Origin: Gracilibacillus lacisalsi DSM 19029
Lineage (GTDB): Bacteria > Bacillota > Bacilli > Bacillales > Amphibacillaceae
Length of the DNA stretch: 64,000 nt
Reading direction: 5' to 3'
Assembly: GCF_000377765.1 (NCBI RefSeq)
Contig: NZ_KB898669.1
Coordinates: 110,669 to 174,668, forward strand
Shown here: positions 18,696 to 27,143 of the stretch, one piece after another
Numbering within the stretch: position 1 is the first letter of the stretch
Layout: each line of letters opens with the position of its first letter
Translations under genes and position numbers: made by a program
The notes under the pieces: model-generated
Database searches by the model: none
The model's input: only the letters and a program-made list of their open reading frames with translations
What the model was told of the DNA's origin: nothing

Positions 18696-19223
18696 ATGTA
18701 TACAAAAAAAGACGTACAAAAAGCAAAAAAAGGTAACAAAAAAGCATTGGAAAACATCCTCCAAACAGAACGAGCTAAAATGTATCAGATTGCTTATTTA
18801 TATGTAAAAAATCAAACCGATGCGTTAGAAATTGTCCAAGAAGCTGTTTTTAAAGCTTTTATTTCTATGCATACCATACGTGATAGTGCACAAGTATCTG
18901 CTTGGCTGAAACAAATTGTTATCCATGCTGCTATCGATTATATTCGCAAACATCGCAAAGTTACCCCCATTATGCACGAACAAATGGAAGCAATAGCAGA
19001 CAAGCCTGTTGATCTTGATCAACAAATAGATTTATATAATTTGCTTGACGAATTAGATGAAAAACAAAAATCTATTATTATTTTAAAATATTTCGAAGGG
19101 TATCGAGATCGTGAAATTGCCAACATCATTGGATGTCCTGAAGGCACAGTTAAATCAACACTGCATAGAACGCTACTGCGACTACGGCAAAAATTTCAAA
19201 AGGAGGATTGTGCAAATGAATAA
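18696..19223 (+). CDS. ECF-family RNA polymerase sigma factor
   Basis: A 175-residue sigma-70 family regulator. Region 2 (about 20-85) includes AYLYVKNQTDALEIVQEAVF, which binds the -10 element and core RNA polymerase, and region 4 (about 110-165) has the helix-turn-helix REIANIIGCPEGTVKSTLHR. No region 1 or 3 is present, as is typical of the ECF class (SigV/SigX-like size). AAAGGAGG lies 5 nt before ATG 18696. The end overlaps the anti-sigma start by 8 nt (translational coupling). The inducing signal is not evident, but bacillary relatives respond to envelope stress. Confidence 0.92.
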   Translation: MYTKKDVQKAKKGNKKALENILQTERAKMYQIAYLYVKNQTDALEIVQEAVFKAFISMHTIRDSAQVSAWLKQIVIHAAIDYIRKHRKVTPIMHEQMEAIADKPVDLDQQIDLYNLLDELDEKQKSIIILKYFEGYRDREIANIIGCPEGTVKSTLHRTLLRLRQKFQKEDCANE

Positions 19224-20634
19224 CGAGATTAACCAATTTCATAAAAAAGTTGAGGAGATCCCGGTTCCAGATAAAGAATTAGAAACAGTTATTTCTAGTT
19301 CCATTAAAAATACACCAAGAAAAACTATTCCATTGCGAAATAAAGCACTTATTAGTATTGTCATCGCAGCTACTTTATTTTGTTCTCTAGTTGGCTCTGC
19401 CTACTTCTCCCCTGTTGTTGCAAGTGTTTTGCAGCAAATACCTGGAATTGGTTCGGTATTAAGTCATTATGATATTGGCTTGGAGTATGTTAGTCGTAAC
19501 AATATGACAACCGAAATCGGAGAAACCGTAACTGACCAAGGGATTTCAATTACGGTAACCGATATTTATTATGATTACAATCGTTTTGTAATCGGCTATG
19601 TCATTGATCTTTCTGAAAAAACAGAAAAGGAGATAGACAGTTTTCAAGAAATTTTTCGTTCGACTTATCAACTTACCATTGATCAACAACCCGTCTCCAA
19701 TCTTGATGAAAGTTGGCACCGTGAAGGTGATTCACTACTAGGGTTAATCAGTGTAGAGCAACCCTTACCCGAAAAATTTACTGCTCAACTAACGTTTTCA
19801 GAAGTATTATGGACATCAGGAGAGTGGAGCTTCAACATGCCCGTTGAACGAAATAATACGATTGCTATCTATGAACCTAATCAAACTAGCGAGATTGATG
19901 ACTACCAGTTTGCTATTAATGAACTTACAACAACTCCAAGTACAATCGTCATCGATACGGAAATTACTACACCTTTATATGGAGAAGATAAATTTGACCT
20001 TGAGATTTACTATGACGGTGAAAAGCTCGAGAAAATAGACAGTAAAGAAAAGAAGCGACTCCGCTTATCACCTTTTAATAAAGATATTGTACGATTACGT
20101 GGAGCCTTTGAACCAATAAAAGGAATAGAAGAAATCACGGTTATTCCAACTTTGATTACTAATATGGAACAAGAACAACTGTCAGACTTAGCTATAACTG
20201 TTGATCTAGCACCTAAGAATATTGTAGCGATTAAAAAAGATACAACCAGCATAAATAAAGATCATTCTCTAAGAAAAATCGATTTTCAAACTTATGCTTG
20301 GAATGTGCTTGAGGATGAGTGGGCTAATTACGTTCCCAGCGATCCCGCACAATATCAACACGCAGCAGTAACTGTATTTGGGGGTGAATTTTCCAGTAGC
20401 TTTTATCGTTCGCTTCCCCAAACAGATGAAGAAATGATTAAGCCAACCGCCTTTATCAACAAAGCAAGTGAAAAAGAAGCATATATCATATACAAAGAAT
20501 TTGATGGCACAAACCATCTTTATCAATTAACAGAAAAAGATGAGTGGGAGATTGTTGATCAGGCAACATTTAAAGGGAAGGCAATTGAAGCGATAAGGGA
20601 AGCTTATCAACTTGAACAAGCACAAAACGGATAG
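19216..20634 (+). CDS. Membrane anti-sigma factor, DUF4179-type
   Basis: A 472-residue single-pass protein: about 42 cytoplasmic residues (acidic and helical, likely the sigma-binding part), a membrane helix (about 44-64, ALISIVIAATLFCSLVGSAYF), then a large extracytoplasmic beta-rich domain of the kind found in DUF4179 proteins encoded next to ECF sigma genes. It would hold the sigma factor inactive at the membrane until an outside signal releases it. AAGGAGG lies 9 nt before ATG 19216, and the start overlaps the sigma stop. The assignment rests on topology and context; no zinc anti-sigma motif (HxxxCxxC) is present. Confidence 0.82.
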   Translation: MNNEINQFHKKVEEIPVPDKELETVISSSIKNTPRKTIPLRNKALISIVIAATLFCSLVGSAYFSPVVASVLQQIPGIGSVLSHYDIGLEYVSRNNMTTEIGETVTDQGISITVTDIYYDYNRFVIGYVIDLSEKTEKEIDSFQEIFRSTYQLTIDQQPVSNLDESWHREGDSLLGLISVEQPLPEKFTAQLTFSEVLWTSGEWSFNMPVERNNTIAIYEPNQTSEIDDYQFAINELTTTPSTIVIDTEITTPLYGEDKFDLEIYYDGEKLEKIDSKEKKRLRLSPFNKDIVRLRGAFEPIKGIEEITVIPTLITNMEQEQLSDLAITVDLAPKNIVAIKKDTTSINKDHSLRKIDFQTYAWNVLEDEWANYVPSDPAQYQHAAVTVFGGEFSSSFYRSLPQTDEEMIKPTAFINKASEKEAYIIYKEFDGTNHLYQLTEKDEWEIVDQATFKGKAIEAIREAYQLEQAQNG

Positions 20635-20650
20635 AATTATCTAACAAATT

Positions 20651-20688
20651 AGAGGCCGCTCATAAAATAACGATGATCGGCCCTTTTT
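20651..20688 (+). terminator. Terminator of the sigma/anti-sigma operon
   Basis: AGAGGCCG(CTCA) pairs with (TGA)TCGGCC and is followed by CTTTTTATTG on the plus strand, 17 bp past the anti-sigma stop. Confidence 0.75.
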
Positions 20689-20712
20689 ATTGCAACGATA
20701 ATACATATGGGT

Positions 20713-21555
20713 CTAATTTTTTTGCAACAAACGCTTTATACCTAAAATAAAAAGGGAGACTACAATACCACCAGCTACTATCATTCCGAGCGATATAAAT
20801 AAAACACCTAATCCAGGAAAAGATTCTTGATAACTTAAAATCGACGAACCGTAATAATTATTATTAACGACAAATCGTGTGATCTCTAAGTATCCTAAAT
20901 GAAAACCTATTGCTGTCCACAAACTTCCTGTCCAGAGACGCAGTAACTGCAAACTAATACCGAAAAAGGATCAGCATAATATATCCAACATTTATACTAT
21001 TCCCAGGTGCCAGTCCAATCAGTACTTGTAGTAGTGTTGTTGTTAATGGAACGGAAAGAAATATCAGTGTTTGTAATTGCACGGCAACCCAAGTCGCAAA
21101 ACGATGACGTAAAACATCAAACACAAAACCACGCAAAGCGAGTTCTTCTGGTAATGCCTCATATAAAAAGGCTATACCCATATTAACGAGTATTGCAATC
21201 AGCCATTGATCGGGGGTATGCCATTTTTCTATCGAAATCCAACCAAATGAGGCGGCAAGAAAAATACCAAAAAAGCTAAACCGATAGCTAGAAACATCCC
21301 AGTAAAAAAGTGATAAGCTTTCTTCCAATTATAAATTGCTTTCTTCGGCTTAATACCTGTTATTCGGTAGAAGTACTGATACAAACATAAAATAATTGGG
21401 ACAACGATGCCTGTCATGACAAGACCTTGCGTCAATAAACGATAATTTCTAGTAAAACCAAACTGTTCAGCTACAACAGTTCCTGTCAGAGAACCTAGAA
21501 ACAGCCCACCAGTTATCGTTGCCCATCCAGCTAATAATAGTACACCCCACCTCAT
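20713..21555 (-). pseudogene. CPBP (CAAX/Abi-like) intramembrane metalloprotease, two frameshifts
   Basis: Three consecutive minus-strand frames together make one polytopic protein of about 275 residues. The start (ATG 21555, AGGAGGTG upstream) gives four helices; the frame changes near 21250-21265 in a T-rich run; the second part carries the diagnostic EELALRGF motif (EExxxR); the frame changes again near 20955-20960, and the third part holds GFHLGYLEI with the second conserved histidine motif. Intact homologs are membrane-embedded metalloproteases, some linked to bacteriocin immunity. Either the gene is recently broken or the bases are miscalled, since all motifs are intact. It follows the ABC transporter genes by 17 bp and is probably co-transcribed. 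Confidence 0.8.
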
Positions 21556-21572
21556 CTACCACACCTCCTATT

Positions 21573-22181
21573 TTAAAATACTTTATTTCTATAAATGCGA
21601 ATCGAAAGTAACCATGAAAAGATATATAGCACCATAATAGACAATATCATCACTAAAAACACAGAAGGATCTTCCAAAGTTAAAATCGTTTGTACAAATT
21701 CTCTTAAAATATCATTCAAATTATGGATGAAAATAGTAATAACTATCATATAAACAACAAAAAGAACTAGAAAAGCTTTTAAGATATATTGCGATTTGAA
21801 TTTATATGAAAATGGAAAAATGAATGAAACAGCTAGCATCGATAGACTAACCATTAACATGATTTCTTTCCAAGTAGGTATTTCCTTGTGAATCAGCATA
21901 CCTCCAATAATCATTGTTAATGCTACTAACAAAGTAAAAATAATAGCTCCTATATATTTGGAAGTAACAATTTCTTGACGTGTATATGGAAGCGAATTAA
22001 GTAACTTATTGATGGACGAATGCTCATCCTTAGCAAAAACATCCTGTATAATGACAATACTAAATACGATTCCTATCCAAATGTATGACGGATTAAACAC
22101 TATATAACCGAATAAAGCGGGCAACAAGATCATTACCCCTTTCTTTTGCAGAACTAAATCCTTCCATATTAAATTAAACAT
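21573..22181 (-). CDS. ABC-2 type transporter permease
   Basis: A 202-residue membrane protein with about six hydrophobic helices, resembling the ABC2_membrane_5 permeases of small bacillary exporters. The conserved KDEHSSINKLLNSLPYTRQEIVTSKY stretch following helix 2 is typical of the family. ATG 22181 overlaps the ATPase stop by 8 nt and has AAGGAG upstream; the longer frame to 22238 is not needed. It partners the ATPase at 22174-23043 under GntR control. The substrate is unknown; relatives act in antibiotic or envelope-stress responses. Confidence 0.85.
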   Translation of the reverse strand: MFNLIWKDLVLQKKGVMILLPALFGYIVFNPSYIWIGIVFSIVIIQDVFAKDEHSSINKLLNSLPYTRQEIVTSKYIGAIIFTLLVALTMIIGGMLIHKEIPTWKEIMLMVSLSMLAVSFIFPFSYKFKSQYILKAFLVLFVVYMIVITIFIHNLNDILREFVQTILTLEDPSVFLVMILSIMVLYIFSWLLSIRIYRNKVF

Positions 22182-23043
22182 GCCACTCCGCTCCTTTTTT
22201 TGTATAGAACATAATATCTTCAATGGATGGTTTTTCAATCAAAACCATTTGACCAAACACTTCTTCTATACGGTTTTTATTCGCTGTTAACGCCTCAAAA
22301 CCGTGATTTGACTTACGAATGGAGATGAATTCCTTTTTCGTATCAGCATCTAACAGTTCCTTTTCCCCTTTAACGATCGCATACTCTTCTTCAATTTGCG
22401 TCGATTCTTTCGTAAATACATGTTGGCCTTTATCAATAAATATAATGTAGTCTGCAATACTGTCTAAGTCAGTTGTTACATGAGTGGAGAAAAAAATCGT
22501 CTTATCCTCATTTTCCATTAAACGATGCAATACATCTAAAAACTCTCTGCGAAAAACTGGGTCAAGGCCAGATGTAGGCTCATCCATGACAATTAACTCT
22601 GCGTGGTGGGATAAAGCTATTGTTAACGAAGCTTTCATCATCATTCCTTTTGAAAATGTTTTAATCTTTTTATTTAATGGTAGTTCAAATTGTTCGACAT
22701 AATACCGAAAAAGGTTGTCATCCCAATTAGAATAGGCACGTTTTATTATTCGTTTCATTTCTGTCAATGTTAGATGCTCATAAAAGATATTATCATCGAA
22801 AACAAAACCAATTCGCTGTTTAATTTTTTTCTCATGTTGCTTATAGTTCAATCCAAATATCGAAATCGTTCCACTATCAGGCTGTAGCAAGTTCATAATC
22901 AGCTTAATAGTAGTTGATTTCCCTACACCATTTCCACCAATAAAACCTGTTACAAATCCTTTTTTAACCGTCATAGAAAAATCCTTTAATTGAAAACCTT
23001 TAAAAGATTTATTAACATTTTGTAATTCTATTACATTTTCCAT
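22174..23043 (-). CDS. ABC transporter ATP-binding protein
   Basis: A 289-residue ATPase. Walker A is GGNGVGKST, the ABC signature region FSKGMMMKASLTIAL (a KGM variant of LSGGQ common in YtrB/BcrA-type exporters), Walker B LIVMDEPTSGLD and the switch histidine in FFSTHVTTD. The C-terminal 70 residues are a family-typical extension. The ATG overlaps the gntR stop by one base, and its stop overlaps the permease start, so all three are tightly coupled. Closest functional idea: a YtrA-YtrB-like system; the exported substrate is not known. Confidence 0.9.
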   Translation of the reverse strand: MENVIELQNVNKSFKGFQLKDFSMTVKKGFVTGFIGGNGVGKSTTIKLIMNLLQPDSGTISIFGLNYKQHEKKIKQRIGFVFDDNIFYEHLTLTEMKRIIKRAYSNWDDNLFRYYVEQFELPLNKKIKTFSKGMMMKASLTIALSHHAELIVMDEPTSGLDPVFRREFLDVLHRLMENEDKTIFFSTHVTTDLDSIADYIIFIDKGQHVFTKESTQIEEEYAIVKGEKELLDADTKKEFISIRKSNHGFEALTANKNRIEEVFGQMVLIEKPSIEDIMFYTKKGAEWHV

Positions 23044-23420
23044 TATTCTTCCTCCCTGTATAACATGGTGAGCAACTCTATAAGTTCTGTACGACTTACA
23101 CCTATTTCTTTACTATTTTGAATAGCAGCCGTTAATTGTTCTTCAATTACTTGCATTTTTCTTTCTTTAATCATTTCATTATTCTGCTCTGAAACAAACG
23201 AGCCTTTTCCCACTATGGAATAAATAAATCCATTCTTCTCCAATTCTTCATAGGCACGTTTTGTCGTAATGACACTTATATCTAAATCCTTTGCTAATTG
23301 ACGCATGGAAGGTAACGGTTGTCCTACTTGCAATTCACCCTTTAAAATATGCGTTTTTATTTGAGCATATATTTGCTCGTAAATTGGTTCTTTTGAATTA
23401 TTCGAAATTATTATTTGCAT
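23043..23420 (-). CDS. GntR family regulator, YtrA type
   Basis: A 125-residue repressor with an N-terminal winged helix (PIYEQIYAQIKTHILKGELQ, then LPSMRQLAKDLDISVITTKRAYEELEKNGF) and the short helical C-terminus of the YtrA subfamily, which controls ABC exporter genes. GTGAGG lies 8 nt before ATG 23420. It is the first gene of the operon and probably represses it through the palindrome at 23441-23467. Its inducer is unknown. Confidence 0.9.
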   Translation of the reverse strand: MQIIISNNSKEPIYEQIYAQIKTHILKGELQVGQPLPSMRQLAKDLDISVITTKRAYEELEKNGFIYSIVGKGSFVSEQNNEMIKERKMQVIEEQLTAAIQNSKEIGVSRTELIELLTMLYREEE

Positions 23421-23440
23421 GCAAAAAACCTCACTAAGAA

Positions 23441-23467
23441 TATTGTATATATACTTTATATACAATA
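23441..23467. promoter_or_regulatory. Operator palindrome of the GntR-ABC operon
   Basis: TATTGTATATA, a 5-bp spacer, TATATACAATA: a perfect 11-bp inverted repeat located 20-46 bp before the gntR start, over its expected promoter. Size and position fit a YtrA-type operator. Confidence 0.7.
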
Positions 23468-23479
23468 TACACAAAAAAT

Positions 23480-23512
23480 AATTATTTTACAACTATTAAT
23501 TGTAAAATAATT
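23480..23512. promoter_or_regulatory. Second perfect palindrome upstream of gntR
   Basis: AATTATTTTACAA, a 7-bp spacer, TTGTAAAATAATT: a perfect 13-bp inverted repeat 12 bp beyond the first palindrome, with a different sequence. There is no T-run, so a terminator is unlikely; a binding site for another regulator is possible. Confidence 0.5.
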
Positions 23513-23660
23513 TGAGAATACCTATTTAAAAATTGCATTCGCTCGAATTAAAGGAGTAGTGAGCTACCAAGAATCGGCACAACATGACTGGCTTTTCTAT
23601 ATTTGTTATGAGTTAGTACCTTTTGAAAATGCGGGAAGTTGCTTGGCTATTTACTAGGTT

Positions 23661-23756
23661 TTACTGGCAACTTCGGCACTTTACTATCAACTTTTTGATT
23701 TTACTATCAACTTCGACTACTTTTCTGGCAACTTTTTTGATTTTACTGGCAACTTA
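23661..23756 (+). repeat. Five iterations of the 20-22 bp CTGGCAAC/CTATCAAC motif (locus C)
   Basis: Units TTTACTGGCAACTT (23661), TTTACTATCAACTT (23681), TTTACTATCAACTT (23701), TTTTCTGGCAACTT (23722) and TTTACTGGCAACTT (23743) are spaced 20, 20, 21 and 21 bp, mixing the two core variants in one array. A partial unit may precede at 23651. The array lies between the terminator of the exporter gene and the gntR promoter. Confidence 0.85.
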
Positions 23757-23773
23757 ACAATTCCCATTATCTA

Positions 23774-23818
23774 AAAAGGCGCAGTGCCTACACAGGAAAA
23801 TGTAGGTACTACGCCTTT
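23774..23818 (-). terminator. Terminator of the DHA2 exporter gene
   Basis: On the minus strand AAAGGCGTAGTACCTACA pairs with TGTAGGCACTGCGCCTTTTT with two mismatches, ending in a T-run, 7 bp after the gene stop. Confidence 0.85.
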
Positions 23819-23824
23819 CAGTTA

Positions 23825-25330
23825 TTATTCTACTGCTGGTTCTAAAGTGCTTGTTTCTTGCTTTTCAATTTCTCGTACCGCTTTATCACTCGTATCTACT
23901 CGTTTCATAAACAAGGAAAGTACGAGCGCGACGATATTGATTCCTAGCGCTACATAAAAGGAATACTGAATTCCACTAAGTAATGCCTGTTGTGTCATGG
24001 AAGCTGTTGAAGCTTCTGTTAAGGTGGCCGGATCAACTCCACTCATTAATTTTTCACCCTCTGTAGTCGCTACAGAGTTCATAATGGTTACCATAACAGC
24101 AGTTCCGATTGATCCTGATACTTGTTGCGCGGTATTGTTAATCGCAGTACCATGTGGGTTTAACGATGTTGGTAACTGATTCAAACCATTTGTCATGATT
24201 GGCATCATTACCATCGCCATACCAAACATCCGTAAAGAATAAACTAGAACAATATACATATAGGTTGAATCAATTTGTACATGTGCCAACAAATAAGTTG
24301 AGACCCCTGTAACAGTCAGTCCAACAATCGCTAAAATACGTGGACCGAATTTATCAAACAGTCTACCAGTAATAGGAGACATAATTCCCATTATAATTGC
24401 ACCTGGAAGTAACATTAAACCAGAATGAAGCGGTGAAATCCCCCGAACATCCTGAACGTAAGCTGGTGTTAAAATCATACCTGAGAACATAGCAACTGCA
24501 TTAACAATCATAATGACAGAGGCAAGAGCAAACATCGGATATTTATATGCACGTAAATCTAATAATGGTTCATCCATTTTCAATTGACGAACTACAAATA
24601 GAATTAAAGCAATACCACCAACTATTAAGGTCGTTAACACGACTGGATCATCCCAGCCTTGTGTACTTGCATTACTTACACCGTATAGTACCCCACCAAA
24701 ACCGAGACTGGATAATACAAGAGATAAATAATCAAGTGTAGCATTTTTATTTTGCTCCATCACATTTTGGAACTTCCAAATCGCCAGCCCTAAACTGATA
24801 ATGGCTAATGGTAAAATCATTTCAAAAAGTAATCTCCAATTATGGTATTCCACAATATATCCTGATAATGTAGGTCCAATTGCTGGGGCAGCAATCATTA
24901 CCATACCGAAAACACCCATAGCAGTTCCACGTTTGTCACGCGGAAAACTTACTAACATGATATTCATTAATAATGGTCCCATTACAGAGGAACCCATTGC
25001 TTGAACCATACGCCCCGTCAACAACACACCAAAATTGGGTGCAAATGCTGCGAGTGCTGTACCTAGCGCAAATATGGACATAGCCGTAATAAATAAACTA
25101 CGGTTTGAAAAACGTGTAATTAAAAATGCTGAAGCTGGAATTAATACTCCACTAACAAGCATGTAACCTGTCGCAAGCCATTGTACCGTGGAATAGTCTT
25201 TAATTCCTAAATCAACCATAATCGATGGCAGTGCTACATTTAATAATGAATTATTTAGAAACGAGACGAAAGCACCGATAAACAAAATACTGATCATTAA
25301 ATATGGTGTCTTATTCACTTGTGTATTCAT
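23825..25330 (-). CDS. DHA2-family multidrug MFS exporter
   Basis: A 501-residue membrane protein with about 14 hydrophobic helices, typical of EmrB/LmrB-type proton-driven drug exporters. Motif A-like GRMVQAMGSSVMGPLLMNIM and motif C-like GPTLSGYIVEYHNWR are visible, and NNSLLNVALPSI starts helix 1. AGAAGGGA precedes ATG 25330; the longer frame to 25369 lacks a site. It is divergent from a TetR gene with an operator-like palindrome between them, so expression is probably induced by its drug or metabolite substrates. Confidence 0.9.
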   Translation of the reverse strand: MNTQVNKTPYLMISILFIGAFVSFLNNSLLNVALPSIMVDLGIKDYSTVQWLATGYMLVSGVLIPASAFLITRFSNRSLFITAMSIFALGTALAAFAPNFGVLLTGRMVQAMGSSVMGPLLMNIMLVSFPRDKRGTAMGVFGMVMIAAPAIGPTLSGYIVEYHNWRLLFEMILPLAIISLGLAIWKFQNVMEQNKNATLDYLSLVLSSLGFGGVLYGVSNASTQGWDDPVVLTTLIVGGIALILFVVRQLKMDEPLLDLRAYKYPMFALASVIMIVNAVAMFSGMILTPAYVQDVRGISPLHSGLMLLPGAIIMGIMSPITGRLFDKFGPRILAIVGLTVTGVSTYLLAHVQIDSTYMYIVLVYSLRMFGMAMVMMPIMTNGLNQLPTSLNPHGTAINNTAQQVSGSIGTAVMVTIMNSVATTEGEKLMSGVDPATLTEASTASMTQQALLSGIQYSFYVALGINIVALVLSLFMKRVDTSDKAVREIEKQETSTLEPAVE

Positions 25331-25403
25331 AATTTTTCCCTTCTTATCTTTACTTAGTATATTTAGCACTTGAATATTTTATACCTACAGTTCAAATTTT
25401 TCA

Positions 25404-25424
25404 ATACTTTTATACCAAAAGTAT
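25404..25424. promoter_or_regulatory. TetR operator between exporter and regulator
   Basis: ATACTTTT, a 5-bp spacer, AAAAGTAT: a perfect 8-bp inverted repeat in the 157-bp divergent region. An overlapping repeat TTTTATAC/GTATAAAA (25408-25428) adds symmetry. Likely operator of the TetR protein, controlling both directions. Confidence 0.6.
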
Positions 25425-25487
25425 AAAAATGTTGTTTTTATAGGTTAAGAAACGTATACTATTCCATATAGAGGACAGGAGGATATT

Positions 25488-26360
25488 ATGAACGAGCGTA
25501 AAAGAAAGGTAGCAGACATTGCTTTAAACTTGTTTATCGAAAAAGGATTTCAACAGACATCCATTCAAGAAATTATAGACAAAGCAGACATATCTAAAGG
25601 TACCTTTTACAATTATTTCTCTTCTAAAAATGATTGTATTGCTGAAATATTAGAAAACATTCGCTATGATGCAAGCCAACAAAGAGTGGCCATGCAAATT
25701 GGAAAAGACCCACAAGATCGAGAAGTGTTAATTGAACAAATTACTATCATCATGAAGCTGAATGAGGAAAAAAATTTACGGACGCTATTTGAAAATATTT
25801 TATCTTCTGATCAAGCAGATTTAAAAAAACTAGTGGTACAGCATCGAGTGATCGAAATGGAATGGCTAGCGAATCGTCTCGTTGATGTGATCGGAGAAGA
25901 TATTCGAGGTTATGCGACAGAGGCAACGGTATTGTATTTTGGCATGCTGCAGTATATGCTATTTACATTAAATCTTACAAACAGCCCATTTACCTTACAT
26001 GAATTAATCGAAACTATTTTGTCTTATGTAGAAGTACTTATACCAGAGATGCAAAAGAAAAATAGTAGTTTTTTAAACAATTATGCAATTGACTTACTTC
26101 ATAGAAATGTCCATAAAAAAGTGGTAACGAAATCCGAGGTAATGGAAATGGCAGAGCAATTGCAAGCGCAACATGATTTTAATGAAGAGCAGCAGGATCT
26201 TTTTGACGTGATTGTTAGTGAATTAGAAAATGAACGTGTACGGAAGATTGTTGTCAAGAAACTGTTGAAACCATTTCTTCAATTATTTGAGGGGACAACT
26301 ATGGTCTCACAGGTACAGTTATTTACGAATGCGGTATGGAATTATTTGAAAACGATATAA
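25488..26360 (+). CDS. TetR/AcrR family regulator of the exporter
   Basis: A 290-residue regulator. The N-terminal DNA-binding domain reads VADIALNLFIEKGFQQTSIQEIIDKADISKGTFYNYFSSK, the standard TetR helix-turn-helix (residues 8-48). The remaining 240 residues are a helical ligand domain, longer than the usual 150, with a possible extra helical segment at the C-terminus (about 200-290). AGGAGGATATT precedes ATG 25488. Divergent from the DHA2 exporter, which it most likely represses. Confidence 0.9.
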   Translation: MNERKRKVADIALNLFIEKGFQQTSIQEIIDKADISKGTFYNYFSSKNDCIAEILENIRYDASQQRVAMQIGKDPQDREVLIEQITIIMKLNEEKNLRTLFENILSSDQADLKKLVVQHRVIEMEWLANRLVDVIGEDIRGYATEATVLYFGMLQYMLFTLNLTNSPFTLHELIETILSYVEVLIPEMQKKNSSFLNNYAIDLLHRNVHKKVVTKSEVMEMAEQLQAQHDFNEEQQDLFDVIVSELENERVRKIVVKKLLKPFLQLFEGTTMVSQVQLFTNAVWNYLKTI

Positions 26361-26496
26361 TCGGAAGACTGAAAATGGGAAGTGTTTGATACTGTAAATA
26401 ATCTCAAGAGTGAATCCTTCTCATTTTTTGGCTAATTCCTTACCTATTAAATTTGGCAATGAATAACCACCCTTGGCATCATGGCGAAATTAAAAG

Positions 26497-26543
26497 AAAA
26501 GGACGACCAAAGTAATGTAATTACATCTTTTGATAGTCCTTTA
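26497..26543 (-). terminator. Terminator of hxlA-hxlB
   Basis: On the minus strand AAAGGACTATCAAAAG pairs with CTTTGGTCGTCCTTT with two mismatches, followed by TCTTTTAATTT, 15 bp past the hxlB stop. Confidence 0.75.
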
Positions 26544-26557
26544 TCTATAAGAGGGCG

Positions 26558-27115
26558 TTATTCTAAGTTAGCGTGTTGCGTATACATCGAACTACCCTGT
26601 AATTCTTTGTTCTTCATCAACCTTAATATCAATGAATCATAGAATAGTAATAATGATTGTTCAAATAATGAACCCATTGGTTGAATCGTATCGTGTTCAC
26701 TATCTTTTTCCGCCTTTGCTTTTGCCGGAATTTTTACAGAAACATTCGCTAGGTTACCAATACTAGATTCAGGAGATGTTGTAACAACTGCTACAGTTGC
26801 ACCAATATTTTTGGCCTTTTCAGCCATTACTAGTAAACTGTTTGTTTCTCCAGATCCGGAACCTATAATCAATAAATCATTCTTTTCAATGCTTGGTGTC
26901 ACCGTCTCACCGATAACATAAACCTCTAGATTTATGTGCATTAACCTCATAGCCAATGCTTTTCCCATAAATCCTGATCTTCCCGTACCAGCAACAAATA
27001 TTCTTTTTGCTTGCGTCATTACATCCAATAATTGTTCAGCTTCTTCATCCTTTGTGAGATTTGCTGTACGCTTCAGTTCATCGATAACTGTTAACATATA
27101 TTGAGTAGTCTGCAT
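26558..27115 (-). CDS. hxlB: 6-phospho-3-hexuloisomerase
   Basis: A 185-residue SIS-domain isomerase that converts 3-hexulose-6-phosphate to fructose-6-phosphate, the second step of the ribulose monophosphate route. The sugar-phosphate site shows VAGTGRSGFMGKALAMRL, IGSGSGET and the conserved QPMGSLFEQS segment. ATG 27115 has ATGGAG 7 nt upstream; an ATG four codons earlier overlaps the ribosome site. It follows hxlA by 28 bp. In Bacillus this pair detoxifies formaldehyde. Confidence 0.93.
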   Translation of the reverse strand: MQTTQYMLTVIDELKRTANLTKDEEAEQLLDVMTQAKRIFVAGTGRSGFMGKALAMRLMHINLEVYVIGETVTPSIEKNDLLIIGSGSGETNSLLVMAEKAKNIGATVAVVTTSPESSIGNLANVSVKIPAKAKAEKDSEHDTIQPMGSLFEQSLLLFYDSLILRLMKNKELQGSSMYTQHANLE

Positions 27116-27143
27116 AATAGACTCCATCCTTTTAGCCGATTTT

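Noticed and set aside
23661..23756. Tandem 20-bp units as a CRISPR array
   Set aside because: Units are only 14 bp long with 6-8 bp between them, and differ inside the core; no cas genes are near.
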